A stretch of DNA of 7,707 bases. Source: Chloroflexota bacterium. GTDB lineage: Bacteria > Chloroflexota > Limnocylindria > P2-11E. Both the position numbers and the translations under genes were made by a program. The stretch is taken from positions 2,900 to 10,606 of the forward strand of contig VBEU01000134.1 of assembly GCA_005883775.1 (NCBI GenBank), given 5' to 3'. The first letter of the stretch is position 1; the number at the start of each line of letters is the position of its first letter. A model generated the notes under the pieces. That model searched no databases. It was not told where the DNA came from and worked only from the letters and a program-made list of their open reading frames with translations. This document shows positions 1-5,381 of this stretch, in pieces.

Positions 1-638
1 CCGGGCGCGTCGCGTACGTCTCGATCAGCGATGCCGACCGGGACCCCGACCTGCCCTACGTCGCGACCGTTTATCACGGCATCGACCTCTCCGAGTTCAC
101 TCCGCGGGAGCAGCCCGGCCGCGGTCTTGTCTATTTCGGACGGATGCACCCCGACAAGGGCGTAGCCGATGCGATCGCGGTAGCGAGGGCGGTCGGGCTT
201 CCGCTTGTGATCGCGGGCATCGTTCACGATCGGGACTATTTCGACCGGGAAATAACACCCTACCTCGACGGTGACCGCGTCCGCTATGTGGGCTCGCTCG
301 GCCCGGCCGAGCGCGACGAGCTGCTCGGTTCCGCCCTCGCGCTCCTCCATCTCGTCGAATTCGCCGAACCATTCGGCCTTTCGATGATCGAAGCGATGGC
401 GTGCGGAACGCCGGTCGTTGCACGCAGGCGTGGCTCCGTACCGGAGGTGGTGGACGAGGGGGTGACGGGCTTCGTCGTCGATGACGTCGCGGGCGCGATC
501 GACGCGGTGGGCCGGATCGCTGGCCTCGACCGACGCGCGGTGCGCGCCCGGGTCGCCGAACGATTCAGTCGTGACCGCATGGTCGACGACTATCTGCGCG
601 TGTACGAGCGAGTCCTGGCCGGCGCGCGTATCGCGTGA
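1..638 (+). CDS. GT4 family glycosyltransferase, C-terminal part (5' end outside window)
   Basis: The reading frame is open from base 3 to the TGA at 636-638, so about 211 codons of the C-terminal half are present. It would transfer a sugar from a nucleotide-sugar donor; the acceptor cannot be told. The visible part is the C-terminal Rossmann domain of a GT-B fold. It has the linker HGIDLSEF before it, a first strand GLVYFGRMHPDKG (about 126-164), the segment VRYVGSLG, and the retaining-GT4 signature EPFGLSMIEAMACGTPVVA with the two glutamates of the EX7E motif at codons 366 and 390. SVPEVV and GFVV follow, as usual in GT4 enzymes. The last bases overlap the GTG of the next gene (GTGA), which suggests translational coupling in an operon with the hydrolase and methyltransferase-like genes. 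Family call is firm; substrate is unknown. Confidence 0.92.
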   Translation, partial: GRVAYVSISDADRDPDLPYVATVYHGIDLSEFTPREQPGRGLVYFGRMHPDKGVADAIAVARAVGLPLVIAGIVHDRDYFDREITPYLDGDRVRYVGSLGPAERDELLGSALALLHLVEFAEPFGLSMIEAMACGTPVVARRRGSVPEVVDEGVTGFVVDDVAGAIDAVGRIAGLDRRAVRARVAERFSRDRMVDDYLRVYERVLAGARIA

Positions 639-1828
639 GCCAATCGTTCGACGTCGGCGTCAACTACTGGCCGGCATCGAGCGCGATGCGCTGGTGGCGG
701 CGTTTCGACGCGGGGGAAGTCGATCGCGATTTCGCGCGCATCCATAAGGCGGGCGGCGAGCTCGTCCGCTTCTTCTTGCTGTGGGAGGACTTCCAGCCAC
801 AACCGGCTTCGGTGAACGATCGCTGTCTCGAGCTTCTCGTGATCGTGGCGAACACCGCGCAACGTCACGGTCTGCGAATCATCCCCACGCTTTTCACCGG
901 TCACATGAGCGGAGCCAACTTCGTTCCGGAGTGGGCTCTCGGGGGGACCGCCTCGCCTGGGCGGTTCCGGGTGGTCTCGAACGATCGTGTCGTGGAGCGG
1001 GGAATGCACAACTGGTACGTCGATCCGCTTGTCCTCGAAGCGCAGGCCCTTCTCGCGCGCGAGTGCGCACGCGCTCTGGCCGGACATCCTGCCCTCTGGG
1101 CATGGGATCTGGGCAACGAGAACTCAAACTGCTGCGTCCCGCCGACTCCCGAGGACGGAATGCGCTGGCTCGAGCGAATGGCTGGGGCCATCCGATCGTC
1201 CGATGCCTCGTCCGCGATCACGCTCGGGCTGCACATGGAAGATCTCGAGGACGACCGTCGGATCGGACCGGCCGAAGCCGCGCGGGTCTGCGATGTCCTC
1301 TGCATGCACGGGTATCCGATCTACGCGTCGTGGTGCCGCGGCCCGACGGATCCCGAGCTTGTGGCATTCCTTGCCGACATCACGCACTGGCTCGGCCGGA
1401 AAGATGTCCTCTTCGCGGAGTTTGGCGCGCCAACACGCGACGACGACCCGGAGGCGGAACGTGCCTCGTCCCTCCTGACCGAGGAGGAGGCCGCGCGGTA
1501 CCTCGAGCGCGCGTTCTCACGACTCCACGCCGCGGGCACGGTCGGTGGCCTGGTGTGGTGTTACGCCGACTACGCCCGGGCGATTTGGTCGGAGCCCCCG
1601 CTCGATCGCGCTCCGCACGAGCGCCACTTCGGCCTGTGGCGCGCGAACGGCAGCGCGAAGCCCGCCGCCCGTGCGCTCGCCGAGTGGAGCCGAAGGCCGC
1701 GGGCGGCGCCGCAGCCGCCGCCCTGGTCCGAGAGCGACCAGCGGGCCTTTCAGGTGGCCCGGCGGGAGACGTTGATCCGCCTCTACGAGGCCTACGCGGC
1801 TCCACCGCTGGCACGGCCGGTGCTCTAG
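635..1828 (+). CDS. Clan GH-A (GH5-like, cellulase/mannanase-type) glycoside hydrolase
   Basis: A 397-residue protein with no obvious signal peptide, so probably cytoplasmic. It begins with GVNYWPASSAMRWWRRFD, typical of (beta/alpha)8-barrel GH5-like enzymes. LRIIPTLFTGHMSG matches the third-strand region. WAWDLGNEN places the likely acid/base at E162, with the clan-typical Asn before it. MHGYPIY (224-230) fits strand six, LFAEFGAP gives a candidate nucleophile E262, and GLVWCYADY (305-313) carries the aromatic residue expected at strand eight. Both catalytic glutamates are present, so a retaining hydrolase is likely, but the glycan cannot be read. The C-terminal 40 residues are Pro/Arg rich followed by a helix. 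The GTG start at 635 overlaps the glycosyltransferase stop and no strong Shine-Dalgarno is visible, consistent with coupled translation. Pairing with a glycosyltransferase suggests trimming or remodelling of a glycan or glycoconjugate, which is inference. Confidence 0.85.
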   Translation: MSQSFDVGVNYWPASSAMRWWRRFDAGEVDRDFARIHKAGGELVRFFLLWEDFQPQPASVNDRCLELLVIVANTAQRHGLRIIPTLFTGHMSGANFVPEWALGGTASPGRFRVVSNDRVVERGMHNWYVDPLVLEAQALLARECARALAGHPALWAWDLGNENSNCCVPPTPEDGMRWLERMAGAIRSSDASSAITLGLHMEDLEDDRRIGPAEAARVCDVLCMHGYPIYASWCRGPTDPELVAFLADITHWLGRKDVLFAEFGAPTRDDDPEAERASSLLTEEEAARYLERAFSRLHAAGTVGGLVWCYADYARAIWSEPPLDRAPHERHFGLWRANGSAKPAARALAEWSRRPRAAPQPPPWSESDQRAFQVARRETLIRLYEAYAAPPLARPVL

Positions 1829-1835
1829 AGCGGGT

Positions 1836-2384
1836 GTGCTCGCGACCAGCAGCGACCTTGTGGAGATCCGTCTCCGCGACGACGCGGCCGAGTGGAAGGC
1901 TCTCATCGAGCGGCTCGAGGCGCGCCGCGTCCTCGACATCAGCGCGGGGCTCGAAACGCTTCCCGGCGACGGCGAATTCGACCTCATCGTCGCGCCGAAC
2001 GATCCGTTCGCCGGCATCCTCGAGGACGACGCCCGCGCGACAGCCATCGCGAAGGTGCGTCGTCTCCTCGCTCGCGACGGGCTCCTCGTCATCGAAGGCC
2101 TGTACGTGCCTCCGCAAGAGGATGCCGTCGCGTCCGCGCCCGACGGCCTGATCCGCGAGCGCAAGCTCGACGACGGGTCGGTCGAGCGCGAGGTATGGAG
2201 CGCGCTAGGGGACCATCAATACGAAGTCCGCACGAACGGCTCGCCGCCGGCACGCGTTCGCGCCTGGCACTGTGGCGAGACCGCCCTACGCGAATCGGGT
2301 GCCCGCATCGCGGGAGGTCTCGACGAGCGTGACTTCGATCCGTGGGGCGATCGCCTGATCGCGGTCGTACCCGGTTGGTCGTGA
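1836..2384 (+). CDS. Class I SAM-methyltransferase-like protein lacking the SAM-binding motif I
   Basis: A 182-residue protein starting at GTG 1836, seven bases after the hydrolase stop, so probably the third gene of the same operon. GEFDLIVAPNDPFAGILEDD followed by a helix and RRLLARDGLLVIEG (about residues 75-88) matches the motif II to motif III part of class I methyltransferases. The later pattern of RERKLDDG, an aromatic EYEVR-like strand and a final GDRLIAVVP strand is the usual C-terminal sheet. The odd part is the N-terminus. RRVLDISAG begins like motif I, but the expected VLDxGCGTG loop and roughly 40 residues of the second strand and its acidic SAM-ribose ligand are absent; the chain goes straight to the FDLIV strand. 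Family members usually exceed 230 residues. It may be an inactive paralogue, an internally deleted gene or an assembly artefact. The methyltransferase resemblance is fairly clear; catalytic activity is doubtful. Confidence 0.65.
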   Translation: MLATSSDLVEIRLRDDAAEWKALIERLEARRVLDISAGLETLPGDGEFDLIVAPNDPFAGILEDDARATAIAKVRRLLARDGLLVIEGLYVPPQEDAVASAPDGLIRERKLDDGSVEREVWSALGDHQYEVRTNGSPPARVRAWHCGETALRESGARIAGGLDERDFDPWGDRLIAVVPGWS

Positions 2385-2467
2385 CAACGTCTCCTTGTGA
2401 TCGTCCCGCGGGTGCTCGCCGCCTCCGTCGCGGCGCGCTCGCGGTCGCGTTCTAGTCGTTCGCATTC

Positions 2468-2493
2468 GGCGGCGCGCCATACGGCGCGCCGCC
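2468..2493. terminator. Perfect 11-bp GC hairpin between convergent genes
   Basis: Arms 2468-2478 (GGCGGCGCGCC) and 2483-2493 (GGCGCGCCGCC) are exact reverse complements around a four-base loop ATAC. The hairpin sits in the 127-bp gap where the plus-strand operon ends (2384) and the minus-strand membrane protein gene ends (2512). There is no clear T-run on either side, so it is not a textbook intrinsic terminator, but its position suits a bidirectional terminator or an mRNA 3'-end stabiliser. No gene is supported elsewhere in the gap. Confidence 0.55.
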
Positions 2494-2511
2494 CCGCGAC
2501 GACCTTACTCG

Positions 2512-3567
2512 CTAATGGCCGTTGGACCGTCCGACGAGGACGCGTGCCGCGGTGGCGACTCTCTCGCGTAGCGCAGGCTTCGGCTCGTCGGCGCTGTCGA
2601 GGGCGTCGGTCTCGGTCGCACTGACGCGCAGCCTGACCTGGAGCAGCAGGCGGTACAGGATCTCCCATTCCTCGAAGTCGAAGTCCCGCTCGTTGAGCTC
2701 TGTGCCGATGGCGTCGAGATCGTCCTCGCCACGCGCCGCCTTGATCAGGCGATCCTCGACCGCCTGCGCCTCCTTTGACCAGGTCTGATAGGCCTCGGTG
2801 AATGTGAGCTCCCGCACGATCGCGGCGCGTGCGTGCGACAGCGTCTTCTTGCGTCCGACGAGCGAGAGGTCCATGGGATGCAGCGTCATCTCGAACCCGT
2901 CGCCGACCAGGTCCGCAAGCTGTACGGGAACGAGCGAGCGGACCGTGTCGCCGCCGAGGATCGCGAGCACCTTTCCCGGCAGCTCGTAGGCCCAATGCGC
3001 GCGCTTGCGCGTAACCCGGATGCCCGCGCGGTCGAGCGCCTCTGCGAGATCGTGCACGACGGCGTCATACCCGGCGGGCTTCACCGCGATCGGAACGTGC
3101 GCGGCTTCCCAGCGCCGCAGGAGCGCGCGGATCTGGCCGAGCGGCGCGACGATCATCATCCAGATGAGGACGACGAAAAGCGCGAGCGAGTTCGGATAGC
3201 CGCGGAGGATCGTCGTGGCGAGTGCGCGTCCTCTTGGGCGCTTGCCCTCGTCCGGCAGGCGCGCCGAGAGCGCGCCGTTTGCAAGCGGAAGCAGGATCGC
3301 GAGGACGAGCATCACCAGGCGCACCCAACCCTTCAGCCAATCCGGGACCGTGAAGAAGCCGAGCAGGAACGTAGCGAAGGATGGGAAGGCGATGCCCGCG
3401 AGGACGATCGGCCACAGAAGCGCCGTCAGTGCCATGCCCGAGAGATACAGCTGCCGGTCCTGCGGTACTCGTCCGAAGAGCACGATCGTCGCCCAGTTGA
3501 ACGCGAGTGTCAGGACGCGCCCGAGCTGGCGTCCGATGAACGCGAAGACGAATCCGATCTCAAGCAT
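2512..3567 (-). CDS. Membrane protein of unknown function with large cytosolic C-terminal domain
   Basis: A 351-residue protein that I do not recognise. The N-terminal 145 residues are hydrophobic: a possible segment or amphipathic helix near 17-32, a long hydrophobic stretch at 42-74 that could form two close helices, a helix at 82-100 and another at 127-144. A basic stretch, RLPDEGKRPRGR (103-114), separates the last two. From about 150 the protein is soluble and mixed alpha/beta, with PVQLADLVGDGFEMTLHPMDLSLVG (214-238) in the middle and a highly charged helical end (EEWEILYRLLLQVRLRV, 299-315). No catalytic motif, metal-binding set or transporter signature was identified. The ATG at 3565-3567 is the natural start, with only weak Shine-Dalgarno complementarity. 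It is convergent with the methyltransferase-like gene and divergent from the YdeI-like remnant, so it is probably transcribed alone. Its coding nature is supported by well-formed membrane segments and absence of competing real genes. Confidence 0.8.
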   Translation of the reverse strand: MLEIGFVFAFIGRQLGRVLTLAFNWATIVLFGRVPQDRQLYLSGMALTALLWPIVLAGIAFPSFATFLLGFFTVPDWLKGWVRLVMLVLAILLPLANGALSARLPDEGKRPRGRALATTILRGYPNSLALFVVLIWMMIVAPLGQIRALLRRWEAAHVPIAVKPAGYDAVVHDLAEALDRAGIRVTRKRAHWAYELPGKVLAILGGDTVRSLVPVQLADLVGDGFEMTLHPMDLSLVGRKKTLSHARAAIVRELTFTEAYQTWSKEAQAVEDRLIKAARGEDDLDAIGTELNERDFDFEEWEILYRLLLQVRLRVSATETDALDSADEPKPALRERVATAARVLVGRSNGH

Positions 3568-3688
3568 CTACGTGCTCACAGCTTTTTCAGGCATCGCCCG
3601 ATATTCAGCACGGGCCGTGCCCAAGCGAAAAGTTCGTCAGGACCGAGCACCTGCGCGAGCTCGTCGAGCCCGTAGCATCGCGCGGGTC

Positions 3689-4145
3689 ATGAATGTCGGC
3701 GAAACACTTGACGTGCGCACGCGCGCGGTCTGGCGTGCCTGGCTTCGTCGGAACCACGCGCGCAAGAAAGAGATCTGGCTCGTACTCCACTCGGAGGCGA
3801 GCGGCAGAGAATCCTTGGCCTACAACGACGCGGTCGACGAGGCGCTGTAATAAGGCGCGCGCGCGTCGCCTCGTGCGTGAGGGCCGCATGACTGCGGCCG
3901 GCCGGACGGCGCTCGGATCGGCGTTGCGCCGCGAGCCGCTCATCGTCGCGCCTGACGTCGCGCGCGCGCTGCGCGCGGAGCCCGGCGCATTCGAGCGCTT
4001 CGAACGGCTTCCCGTGGCGTACAAGAGGATCCGCCTCGGATTCATCGAGGGCGCGCGGGGCAGGCCCGAGGTATTCGCCACGCGGCTTCAGTACTTCGTC
4101 CGCATGACGGCACAGGGAAAGCGCTACGGCATGGTCCGGAGCTAG
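3689..4145 (+). pseudogene. YdeI/OmpD-associated-like family gene broken by an internal deletion and frame change
   Basis: The 5' piece starts at ATG 3689 and runs 53 codons to TAA 3848-3850. It reads ETLDVRTRAVWRAWLRRNH, then KKEIWLVLHSEASG, then LAYNDAVDEAL, the standard N-terminus of the YdeI/OmpD-associated family. The 3' piece is in another frame from 3849 to the TAG at 4143-4145. It begins NKARARRLVREGRM and continues with AFERFERLPVAYKRIRLGFIEGA and a basic C-terminus, the normal end of the same family. From memory of the family, the roughly 33-residue centre (CFGWIDS through TPRRPxSxWSE) should lie between VDEAL and NKAR. Here the two flanks abut, so about 100 bp appears lost with a frame change. 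The 3' part could be started at ATG 3888 behind GAGGG, but such a fragment is unlikely to fold. The 5' ATG has no Shine-Dalgarno; TAGCAT at 3673-3678 would fit a nearly leaderless transcript. A deletion made during assembly is also possible. Confidence 0.75.
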
Positions 4146-4147
4146 CG

Positions 4148-4246
4148 CTAGCGCGAAGACACCGCGACCCGGATGCCGAAAGCGACGAGCACGACACCGG
4201 TGACCGCCTCGATCGCGAGGAAAGCGAAACCGGCAAGGTCGGTCAC
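4148..4246 (-). CDS. Possible 32-residue single-pass membrane peptide
   Basis: A short reading frame from GTG (4246-4244) to TAG (4150-4148) encodes a peptide starting VTDLAGFAFLAIEAV and ending GIRVAVSSR. Residues 4-25 are almost all hydrophobic with a Glu near the middle, and the end is positively charged, as in small inner-membrane peptides. Third codon positions are strongly G/C (about 26 of 32), matching real genes here. It lies tail-to-tail with the YdeI-like remnant and head-to-head with the lactonase-like gene, whose start is 20 bases away. A weak GAGAG lies about ten bases upstream of the GTG. No relative is recognised. It could instead be a chance frame in the intergenic region, so confidence is modest. 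Confidence 0.35.
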   Translation of the reverse strand: MTDLAGFAFLAIEAVTGVVLVAFGIRVAVSSR

Positions 4247-4265
4247 GCGGCTAGTCTCTCGCGAG

Positions 4266-4979
4266 GTGACTCATCCGCGCATCCAACCCATCCACACCGG
4301 GCATTACACGATGCCCGCGGACGCCGATCACTTCCCCGGCGAACGCGTCGTGGTCACGGCGTTCGTCATCGAGCATCCGCGAGGCGTCTTCTTGTTCGAC
4401 ACCGGATTCTCGCCGGAGCCGAGGAAGATGGTCGACCTCTATCGGCCCGTTTACATGCGGCCGATCGACGAAGCTCTTCGCGCCGCGGGCCACGGCATCA
4501 CCGACGTGAAGCTCATCGCCAACTGCCACTTTCACGCAGACCACGCGGGCGGCAATCGCCATTTCACGCGGACCCCGATCTTCGTGCAGAAGCGCGAGCT
4601 CGCCCACGCCCGGCAGCAGAATGACTACACCCATCTTCCACATGTCGCGGATTTTCCCGGCGCCGCGCTCGAGGAGATCGAGGGCGAGGCCGAGCCGTGG
4701 CCGGGGATACGTGTCGTGCCCACGCCGGGGCATTCGCCCGGTCATCAATCCCTCGTCGTCGAGACAAAGGAAGGCAGGGTCGTCCTCGCGGGACAGGCCC
4801 TCAACTTCTCATCTGACTACGCGCGGCACCAGTATTCGCACGAGCTCGCCCTCGCCGGCGAGCCTCACGCGCCATATCCCGACTGGGTCGCGCGGTTCCA
4901 CGAGCTCGATCCGATCCGTGTCCATTTCGCACACGACCGCGCCGTGTGGCAGCGAGACATCGCGGAGTCCATCCGTTGA
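4266..4979 (+). CDS. Metallo-beta-lactamase fold hydrolase of the N-acyl-homoserine-lactonase type
   Basis: From GTG 4266 the protein has 237 residues, close to the usual 230-260 of AHL lactonases. The metal-binding HxHxDH box is CHFHADHAGG (H88, H90, D92, H93). The third histidine is in TPGHSPGHQSL (H156), and a late histidine is in VHFAHDRAVW (H223). The N-terminal strands HTGHYTMP and VVTAFVIEHPRGVFLFDTGF also match the family. The bridging aspartate expected in the strand after H156 is not seen: the strand reads VVLAGQALN, with Gln at 177. An upstream ATG at 4173 is in frame, but the extra 31 residues are Arg/Ser/Thr-rich, antisense to the small membrane frame, and would precede the normal family N-terminus, so 4266 is preferred despite a weak ribosome site. 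The enzyme may open lactone rings or cleave another ester; the substrate is not proven. It appears to be a single transcription unit. Confidence 0.85.
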   Translation: MTHPRIQPIHTGHYTMPADADHFPGERVVVTAFVIEHPRGVFLFDTGFSPEPRKMVDLYRPVYMRPIDEALRAAGHGITDVKLIANCHFHADHAGGNRHFTRTPIFVQKRELAHARQQNDYTHLPHVADFPGAALEEIEGEAEPWPGIRVVPTPGHSPGHQSLVVETKEGRVVLAGQALNFSSDYARHQYSHELALAGEPHAPYPDWVARFHELDPIRVHFAHDRAVWQRDIAESIR

Positions 4980-5030
4980 GCCCGATCGGCACAAAAATGG
5001 CGCTTCAGGCTCACCGGAAACTCGCCAATT

Positions 5031-5051
5031 AAGCCCTGATTACAGGCTTTT
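5031..5051 (+). terminator. Possible intrinsic terminator after the lactonase-like gene
   Basis: About 50 bases past the lactonase-like stop, AAGCCCTG (5031-5038) pairs with CAGGCTT (5043-5049) in a seven-pair stem with one bulged C and loop ATTA. It is followed at once by a short T run ending at 5051. This has the shape of a weak Rho-independent terminator, separating the lactonase gene from the RiPP precursor. The T run is short and the stem modest, so it may be only partial or fortuitous. Confidence 0.35.
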
Positions 5052-5080
5052 GCACGCCTGCTTGCCAGCACGCGTAGGAT
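5050..5080 (+). promoter_or_regulatory. Candidate sigma-70-type promoter for the RiPP precursor
   Basis: TTGCAC (5050-5055) and TAGGAT (5075-5080) are spaced by 19 bases, slightly wider than the ideal 17. TAGGAT fits the TANNNT form of -10 boxes. Transcription would start near 5087, about 43 bases before the precursor ATG at 5130. This is the best pair seen in the 150-bp gap 4980-5129, which holds no supported gene. It is weak evidence from sequence alone. Confidence 0.25.
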
Positions 5081-5129
5081 GTCGCGGCTTCGCGCGCCAT
5101 CGAGTAGAAGCGGAAAGCGAGGGATCGCT

Positions 5130-5312
5130 ATGAAGCTTCAGGTCAAGACTTTCGCCGAATACCGGACGTTGCACCGGGATGATCTCCTTGACCCGAGCGA
5201 GCTCGACCAATTTGCCGTGGCGCCGGGATTGTCGACTTGTTTCGGTCATGGCACGACGTCCACGTCCACCGTGTGTTGCTGCGCAGCGGTAACACCGGCA
5301 GCGGCTCGGTAG
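5130..5312 (+). CDS. TOMM (streptolysin S-like) RiPP precursor peptide
   Basis: A 60-residue peptide with a clear leader/core layout. Residues 1-29 (MKLQVKTFAEYRTLHR, then DDLLDPSELDQFA) are charged and likely helical, and should bind the recognition domain of the E1-like partner. VAPG (30-33) resembles the VAPG element just before the Cys-rich core in streptolysin S-type precursors (family knowledge, from memory). The core from residue 34 contains STCFGHG (35-41), TTSTSTVCCC (42-51) and a final Thr before PAAAR. From residue 35 onward 13 of 26 residues are Ser, Thr or Cys, the substrates for azoline formation, with Gly and small residues between. The ATG at 5130 is chosen because GAGGGA (5119-5124) lies five bases upstream. 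An in-frame ATG at 5079 would add an untypical basic extension and has no ribosome site. Directly downstream are SagB-, SagC- and SagD-like genes, which strongly support the role. The exact cleavage site and ring pattern are unknown. Confidence 0.85.
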   Translation: MKLQVKTFAEYRTLHRDDLLDPSELDQFAVAPGLSTCFGHGTTSTSTVCCCAAVTPAAAR

Positions 5313-5328
5313 CGAGGGCGAGTCAAGA

Positions 5329-5364
5329 CACCCGATCAGCGCGAGCCATCGCGCTGATCGGGTG
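5329..5364 (+). terminator. Perfect 15-bp hairpin between precursor and SagB-type gene (partial terminator/attenuator)
   Basis: Arms 5329-5343 (CACCCGATCAGCGCG) and 5350-5364 (CGCGCTGATCGGGTG) are exact reverse complements with loop AGCCAT. The hairpin starts 16 bases after the precursor stop and ends just before the ribosome site GGGGAGG (5370-5376) of the next gene. No T-run follows. It would protect the 3' end of a short precursor mRNA and reduce read-through into the enzyme genes. A comparable read-through terminator after sagA is known in the streptolysin S operon. Being a palindrome, it could also bind a dimeric regulator. Confidence 0.7.
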
Positions 5365-5381
5365 CCACAGGGGAGGTAGCG

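Noticed and set aside
781..2151. Long plus-strand frame of 456 codons overlapping the hydrolase gene
   Set aside because: The translation is Arg/Ala/Gly-rich without domains and overlaps two recognisable genes; it is a high-GC shadow frame.
2216..2995. 259-codon minus-strand frame
   Set aside because: Low-complexity Arg/Ala/Gly translation that overlaps the methyltransferase-like gene and the membrane protein gene in another frame.
2833..3675. 280-codon plus-strand frame antisense to the membrane protein
   Set aside because: Extremely charged composition (Glu/Arg/Asp) is what antisense of hydrophobic codons gives; the minus-strand protein has credible membrane helices.
4173..4265. Longer N-terminus for the lactonase-like protein from ATG 4173
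   Set aside because: The 31 extra residues are Arg/Ser/Thr-rich and unlike the family; normal family sequence begins right after GTG 4266.
5079..5129. Longer precursor starting at ATG 5079
   Set aside because: No ribosome site, basic Ser/Arg-rich extension, and it overlaps the candidate -10 box; ATG 5130 has a well-placed GAGGGA.
4266..5312. Lactonase-like gene as part of the RiPP cluster (self-regulation by quorum quenching)
   Set aside because: A 150-bp gap with a terminator-like hairpin and a candidate promoter separates them, and no RiPP-specific link is visible.
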